From Podocnemis expansa (Eukaryota > Chordata > Testudines > Podocnemididae): DNA of 64,000 bases. The stretch spans positions 53,805,228 to 53,869,227 of the forward strand of contig ML681963.1 of the NCBI GenBank assembly GCA_007922195.1, written 5' to 3'. Numbering within the stretch: position 1 is the first letter of the stretch; each line of letters begins with the position of its first letter. Both the position numbers and the translations under genes were made by a program. Below, one piece after another: positions 58,480 to 64,000 of the stretch. The notes beneath the pieces are model-generated. The model saw nothing but the letters and a program-made list of their open reading frames with translations. It was not told the origin of the DNA and searched no databases.

Positions 58480-58815
58480 CACCTCCTTTGTCAGTGTCGT
58501 CAATAGGGACTTTGGATTTTTTCTCATTACAACAGGTGATTTGACCTCATCTTCGTCTGTATGCTGTTCCCCACTGTTTGAATCTTAATAACTTTGATTT
58601 GCTGTTACAGTATGACCTGATCCCATTACTTACACTTCCATGCATTTATTTCCTCCAATTTTTTAAGTTCCCCCATCTTCAAAGCATCTGACAAAGTGGG
58701 ATTTTCTCCCATGAAAACTCGTGCAATAACATTTGTTAGTTTTTAAGTGCCACAGGACATCTTGCTTATTTTGCTGAAATAGACTAATGTGGCTGCCCTT
58801 TTGGAACTTGGCAAC
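58480..58815 (+). repeat. Inverted copy of the Penelope 3' tail at the 5' end
   Basis: The plus strand reads 'ctttggattttttctcattacaacaggtgatttgacctcatc', then 'gcatctgacaaagtgggattttctcccatg' and 'gtgccacaggacatcttgc'. It is in opposite orientation to the tail at 55020-55327. The element is thus flanked by inverted tail copies, one of the known pseudo-LTR arrangements of Penelope-like elements. It joins the RT sequence at DKGGAVV. Confidence 0.82.
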
Positions 58816-58999
58816 AAGACTCCGTGTTTGTTTTTCAGTACCAAGAACAGTGATGAGCAGCAGCTTCTCACACTCCCCCAAAAGCCCATTGGGGAACTTG
58901 AGATTGTTTTATTGGGTATGTAAGTGTTGCATGGGTTGACCACTTGCCTGCAAGAGGAATATCATAACTATTAAACTTATAGGGGGCAACACAGTGTCA

Positions 59000-59592
59000 G
59001 CTGCTGTCAGTCAAAGATGCCCTGTTGGTTTGGTGCCGTGTGCATAAAATCTTGGTGCCATGTGCATAAATCTGGGTGTCTAGTGCAAAAAGGGTGCTGG
59101 ATGCACAACTAGAGTGCTGAGTGCATGCCCTGAGGGCTGTGTGCAAAAGGTACCTGTCAATCACCAACTAATGGCAGGAAAGAAGCTTACAAATCCCCAG
59201 CTCACCTGCTGTCTCATGCTGTCCGTTCAGGAGGCAGCGTAGCACAGGTCCGTCTACTCTTGGTTACCAGACTGTGTGGTACATGCCATCGATCCAGTAG
59301 TAGCTGCCTGAGAGATCATCTGCACAGAGGGTTCTGTGAGTGAACACTAATACTGCTCTGGGATCCTGCCTGCTGTTCTTGTGACATTGCCTGGATGGTA
59401 GATGACTGCGCCCATTTAAGGGTGAAGAAACATAGTTAACTGGACCTGCTGGGAACCTGGGAGGAACCACTGGGTGTGCAATTAGCCATCCATCATCCTG
59501 TTTCTGTTAATCAATCCCTTGTTGTCAAAATAAATCATTGTTATTAACTCTTAATCAGCCTCCTTCTGATAAATGGATAACTCAACTCTGAC
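59000..59592 (+). mobile_element. Possible LTR-like segment
   Basis: Bounded by TGTCAGCTGC near 58994 and CTCTGACA at 59592 (6-bp inverted TGTCAG/CTGACA), with an AATAAA near 59531. Flanks do not match, so this is only a suggestion. Confidence 0.3.
59031..59150 (+). repeat. Degenerate tandem repeat, period about 20 bp
   Basis: Six units of the type GGTGCCGTGTGCATAAATCT follow each other, with the GTGC(A) word kept at about 20-bp spacing (near 59040, 59061, 59082, 59101, 59121 and 59140). It degrades toward the right. Confidence 0.65.
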
Positions 59593-59938
59593 AGATGGGT
59601 ATGGGTGTTGAAGAATACCTGGGATGAGATAGGGTGCCCTGGCCTAATAAATTACCTTATCCCTTATCTGGAGGTTAACAAGCCCATACTCACAGGGTGC
59701 TGGCCAGTTTCTACTCAGAGCAGCTAATCCTTCCTGTCACTTGTGTTGCCTGGACCATGCTTTTATTTTTAACATACTAGCTTAGTCAGAGCTCCTTGAG
59801 CTGGAATTTGGCTGTAGAGTGGATATACCCATTGTCTGGGGAGATAAAAGGAGCCAGATATGTGCCACTGTGGGGAGACTGAAAATATAGTCTGTGCAGA
59901 ACAGCGGATTGCATAGCCTTCTTTTTTTCCCAAACCCC

Positions 59939-60549
59939 TGTCACGGAGAACCCAGAAAAGCCTCTTGGATCCCCTCTGTTCACAGCCCACCAGGACTCTG
60001 CTATGGTGGAGCTTTCTCCCATTCACCAGGGTCTCCATGCTACCTGTAGCCAGCTTCCCAAATCCAGGCCTAGAGGGTCCGATCCTTGCTCTGTCTGGTC
60101 TCCCTTGGGGGGGGGGGTTCCTCCCCCTACGAGGGTCCCAGCCGTCCCAATCAGCAGTGACACTCAGCCAGTGTAGCAGTCAGAGGGTTTATTAGCAATC
60201 CACTTTGCACAGCAGCTAGGACAGTTGGCTCTCAGATCACCTAGGAGGGTAGATAGTAAACCCCCAGGACAAGCCCCGGAGGTCCTGCCCCTCCGACCTC
60301 CATCTTCCTTCCTCTCTCTCTCTCTCTCTCTCCTTTGTTCTTCTCTCTCTCCAGCTGCCCTGCCCCTGGTCTAAACTGGCCACAACCTGTCACCCACAGG
60401 GGGTCCAGGTAAGGTCGCACTAAAGCCTCTTCCCCCCTAGTGGTACCTATAGTTATCACACTCCTGTGTCCCATCACCAGAATACCATCACCCAAGAACA
60501 GGAAAAAGAAGAACCACAAGAACCCAAGAGATTTTCTTACTTCATCACA
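59939..60549 (-). mobile_element. Solo LTR, 5-bp TSD ACCCC
   Basis: Reads TGTCACGGAGAACCC to CTTACTTCATCACA on the plus strand, with perfect ACCCC at 59934-59938 and 60550-60554. Antisense AATAAA at 60188-60193 gives the minus sense direction. Near-identical to 19842-20447 by eye, apart from a longer (TC)n tract (60313-60332) and single changes. No retroelement body is present. Confidence 0.93.
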
Positions 60550-60554
60550 ACCCC

Positions 60555-61070
60555 TAAAGCATTAAATGTGTGTATGTGGTGACCAGATCCAATTACTAGA
60601 TGTCATACCTGTCCCAGCTTTCAGAACTCAGATCTGTGCCACTTGTGCCAAGGAGATGCCTCACAACTATTTGTAGTATTAGGTCCTTAATCTCTTCTGC
60701 AGGTCTGGCCCCTCTAGAGTGTGACATCTCATTCTCATACACAAAAAGCCAGTCTGCTAGGTTCACAGATATGATTGCATCTCAAAGCAACTAAGCGAAC
60801 TCCACCACAACTCACCGAAAAAGCTGGAGCAGCCAGTGACTCCACACTGAGTTGTGGGGTGTAATTAATGTGCCTGGACAATAGCTTCTTAGTCAGAAGC
60901 TCTGAGTAAACGCCTGACAAAATACCACTAGCATCCTCTCAGTGAAATGAGCTGATGTCTGACTCTGCTATAATTCTTGATGAGTTTATCAAAGCTACCT
61001 CAGCCTGGCTGCCAGATCAAGAAACCAAAATTTTATCCTATTGACTATAGTGGTTGATGGGATGTGCTTA
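60555..61070. other. Background without a recognisable feature
   Basis: No gene or clear repeat is supported. Confidence 0.5.
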
Positions 61071-61074
61071 AATA

Positions 61075-61300
61075 TAAGGAAGGGAGCGTTGTCTAGTGGC
61101 TAGGACACACAATGAGGAAATTGGTTTTATCCCTGGCTTAGTCCAGCAGCCACCCATTTTCTGTTTGATACGTGATTCATCTGTGTCCCTTACCAGCCTA
61201 AATGGACTGTAAGCTCTGTGGGACAAGGACTATTTGTATTGTACGTTCCATACGCAGCACAATGGGGCCTTGATCTAAGCTGTGAACCATAGGTGCTACC
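61075..61300 (+). repeat. tRNA-headed SINE, sense, near full length
   Basis: 'gcgttgtctagtggctaggacac' (box A) and GGTTTTATCCC (box B) begin the copy. It is followed by a body and then 'ggactgtaagctctgtgggacaagg' and 'cgcagcacaatggggccttgat', the conserved tail. It is the most complete sense copy in the window. Confidence 0.82.
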
Positions 61301-64000
61301 ATAAGCCTGTTAACAGCAAGTTTGCTTTAAGAGTTGGCTGGACTTCACTTGGGTTCCTATCCAGTCATCCCACTTCACTCCTCCTTCCTGGGATCCTGAA
61401 TATAAATCCCACCCAAAGCCTGGAGGCCCCAAAGCCTGTTCAGATCAGACAGACAAGGCAATAAAGGGTTCACCCAGCTGTATTTTTGCAGAGAGCTTGC
61501 AAGCTCGCTGTCCTTGATTGTATTTCCTTAATAGCTACTTGGGAACATTGTGCATCTTCTGCCGCTGCTTCCTGCCCCCATGTTTAGTGTAATTAAACAT
61601 CCAAATCTTTCCAGTAGGGCATCAAGCCCTTGTGAAATTAACTGTGATTACTGGCACCCAGGCTGCAGAATTGCAGAATTTCACCCAAATGGTCAAGATA
61701 AGCATAATTGCTCTACATTGTTGCCTCTGAAAAGTCTTTGCTCTCTTTCTCTCTCCCCTTCCCCCCTACCCCCATATTAGTGTGGAGTTAAACAACTGTG
61801 CCATTTGATGACTCTGGGAATGTTGGGGGGCATTGTGTATCACCCAATATCCAGAGTTCCTTGATTTGCTGAGTAAATGGAAGTCCCCAGTTCTGCCTCT
61901 GATGCCTTCCCTTTTAGTGGACAGATGAACTGTTAGGAGGAACACAAAGGGAGAATTAGAGGTCGGCGGGGGGTGGGGGGAGCCTCAGGCTGTAACCCTC
62001 TGATGAGCAGAAGCAGAGGTTAAACTCCTCAAGCTGGAGCATCAGTTGAGTCAGTGGACCCGGGCTAGGCCAGCCGCAGCTCCTGCACTGAAGCACAGCT
62101 GCGTAATGCAGTGGCAGCCTCAGTGCTGCCAGTGACTCTGCCTTCCACCCTACGCTCTGCTGAGTCGGGTGCTTATGTTGAGGGGGAGGGGTTGTCCTTG
62201 GGGTGCAGTGTATATTCACCTCTTCCAAAGGTGGGGGACTCTCCCTTCTTCGGCATGGGTAAACATCTCCCCTACTTCTGGGCTGGTGCATGAGGAGCTC
62301 CTTGTCCTATTTCATGTTTTCTTATGTATTCACCTGGGTTCATGCTCTACATTCAGCTTCACCCATTTATTTCAAGGGAAGTGGTACCCTGCTGGTGGGG
62401 AGATCATTCCCAAGGAGGCAGGAGAGGGATGTTAGCTGGTGAGATTCATTGCTCAAGCACCATGTGGACAATGGCAGGGAGGATAAGGTCACCCTCTGCA
62501 GTCCCCATCCTTGGCTCCTAGGTTTGGGGTTCCATGGCTTCTCTGCTGAGACAGCCCAGGAAGACCTATAGCTGCAGTTGCTGCCATGACAATGGAGTGG
62601 ATCTGAACACTGGTTTCGTACAGGACTGAAGAGCCAACCATCAGATGGTAATAAGTTCTGCCCACTGTTGGGCTGAGATCATCTACCCGGGAACTATGTG
62701 CTCTATGTCCCACTGCAGCTTCTCCTGAGTATAAGGGGATCCCAAAGGAGACATGGAAGAGAGCATGCCTGCTTCTTTTTAGAGCTTCAGCCAATCCTGC
62801 AAGGTGCCTCATTAGATCCTAGGGCTGCTCCAAACCTGAAGGGTTTGGGCGTATTTCTCTCTGAAATCTGATGTTTTCAGATTTAAGTGTTCTGGAAGCA
62901 ACTGCTGCCTCTAGATTAAATGCCTGTGTTAAAGAATAGAACAGCCTGCTGGAGAGATGGTGAAGCGATAGGCAGGAAGAGAAGAAAGTCTAGTAACACA
63001 GAATGGGGGGCAGTATGATGGAGGAGCACAGAACTCGGGCATTTTAGTGAGTGCCTCACTCAGCCAGAAACAAGGGGAATGTGAGTTTAAAATGTTGGGG
63101 AAGAAGGAGACACTGGAATGGAGAGAAGCAAAATGTTCCATGGGAACAGACAGTTGCAGCTCAATTAAATGTTGAAGCCCTCCTGTAAATAAGTTTTTAT
63201 AAACTTCCTACACCAGGGCAGAACATACTGTGCTACAGCTGAACAGGAGAGCTGAGAGAGTGAGCATGTCCTTCTCTGATCATTTCCCTTCTCCTCCACA
63301 ACAGGGAGAAGCTTTTTGAAACAATCATCTCCTCAGGGTTTGCTGGTTTCAGCAGTGACTCTAGCGCTGCTAAAAGCTGCCCACTGAGAGCTCTCTTTAT
63401 TTATTGAATGGCAGGGCAAGCTTCTTTCCTGTAGCTATGTCACTGAAGTAACCTTCAGCTGGAAAAACCATCTTTAGCAATGGAAGAGCAGAGAAATGGC
63501 TTCTCCACAACTCAGAGACTCGGGTCCAAATACTCCATCCACAACTGTGTTAGTTAATACTACGTATGTTGCAGTTCATACATTATGGGGCCACCTGTAC
63601 CCTCGTTAGTAGATTACAACCTTCCAAACTCATTACACACAGGATGCCAAGGTCTTGAGGTCTTGACTGGACCACACTGGATTTGCTCAGGAGATGAAAT
63701 GCTCTATGTGATAGTTAGGATTTTACCTCAGTTCAGTTACCACTGGTCAAAATTTTTCTATCCAATTTTTTTCAACCAACAGAAAATTAGCATTTGGGAT
63801 GCATACATCTCTTTGGTCTTCCTCACTTCCCTCAATAAAGTAAGGTGCAATCCCATGCCTTCATTCTGAGGACCATGACAGTTGAAAAAGTAACATAATA
63901 GTTAACTCCTTTATGGAATATGGCCAAACCCTGTCAAGACATGATATCATCAGCTAGCTAAGTAGCTCTGAGCTGGAAAAATCTCCCTGAAAAGTCTATG
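61301..64000. other. Gene-free stretch; possible conserved block at 61440-61760
   Basis: No supported gene. 61440-61760 is repeat-poor with TGTAATTAAAC and 'ctgtgattactggc' words, which would fit a conserved non-coding element, but this cannot be shown without alignment. Frames around 62100-62810 look random. Confidence 0.35.

Larger units (their letters stand above)
53568..58815 (-). mobile_element. Penelope-like element (RT + GIY-YIG), copy 2, with nested insertions
   Basis: On the minus strand the order is an inverted tail copy (58815-58480), RT N-terminal part (57526-57074), RT palm (56508-55930), linker and GIY-YIG endonuclease (55930-55328), and then a 3' untranslated tail (55327-55020 and 53618-53568). 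Three insertions interrupt it: a 1401-bp LTR-like element at 53619-55019, a hAT element at 56517-57065 and a solo LTR at 57527-58475. Penelope-like elements use a telomerase-related RT joined to GIY-YIG, as seen here. Stops and shifts show that it is dead. Confidence 0.88.

Noticed and set aside
59031..59150. CRISPR-like array
   Set aside because: Repeat and spacer are not separable, units are degenerate, and the genome is a vertebrate.

Overview
The window looks like non-coding DNA from a reptile-type vertebrate, most likely a turtle. It is about 45% GC by eye and has no intact long reading frame and no recognisable host exon. It is filled with repeats typical of turtle and other sauropsid genomes: a CR1 LINE 3' end, tRNA-headed SINEs with a MIR/Cry-like body, a Penelope-like element with a GIY-YIG domain, DIRS tyrosine-recombinase retrotransposons, hAT miniature transposons and solo LTRs. 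The species assignment is an inference from repeat content, not from a gene.

Layout. 1-39.8 kb is intergenic or intronic background carrying many short SINE fragments. It also holds a palindromic TTTCGAAA-rich MITE with a GC-rich core (1.76-2.68 kb), six hAT-type miniature elements with readable ends plus a seventh cut by the window edge, two solo LTRs of one family (17.0 and 19.8 kb), a minus-strand CR1-like fragment (23.5 kb) and a plus-strand CR1 3' end (30.6-31.9 kb) split by a hAT element. In most hAT and LTR copies the target-site duplication can be read directly: 8 bp for hAT and 5 bp for the LTR family.

39.8-50.85 kb holds two DIRS retrotransposons in the same orientation, separated by only about 143 bp. 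DIRS-A keeps decayed Gag, reverse transcriptase/RNase H (YLDDWLV) and tyrosine recombinase, and has a hAT element inside its right inverted repeat. DIRS-B has lost the reverse-transcriptase palm but keeps Gag, RNase H and a nearly complete tyrosine recombinase. Both show the DIRS layout of inverted terminal repeats plus an internal complementary region.

53.2-58.8 kb is a nested stack. A minus-strand Penelope-like element is interrupted by a 1.4-kb GC-rich LTR-like insert, by a hAT element that itself carries a SINE, and by a 949-bp solo LTR with a 4-bp duplication. A second Penelope 3' end lies tail-to-tail with it. 58.8-64 kb returns to background, with a third copy of the 5-bp-TSD solo LTR family (59.9 kb), a short degenerate tandem repeat and one more SINE.

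No host gene, RNA gene, CRISPR array or clearly new system was found. The most interesting content is the DIRS pair, including the RT-less copy, the nested Penelope stack, the conserved hairpin in one hAT family and the GC-rich cargo in the TTTCGAAA MITE.
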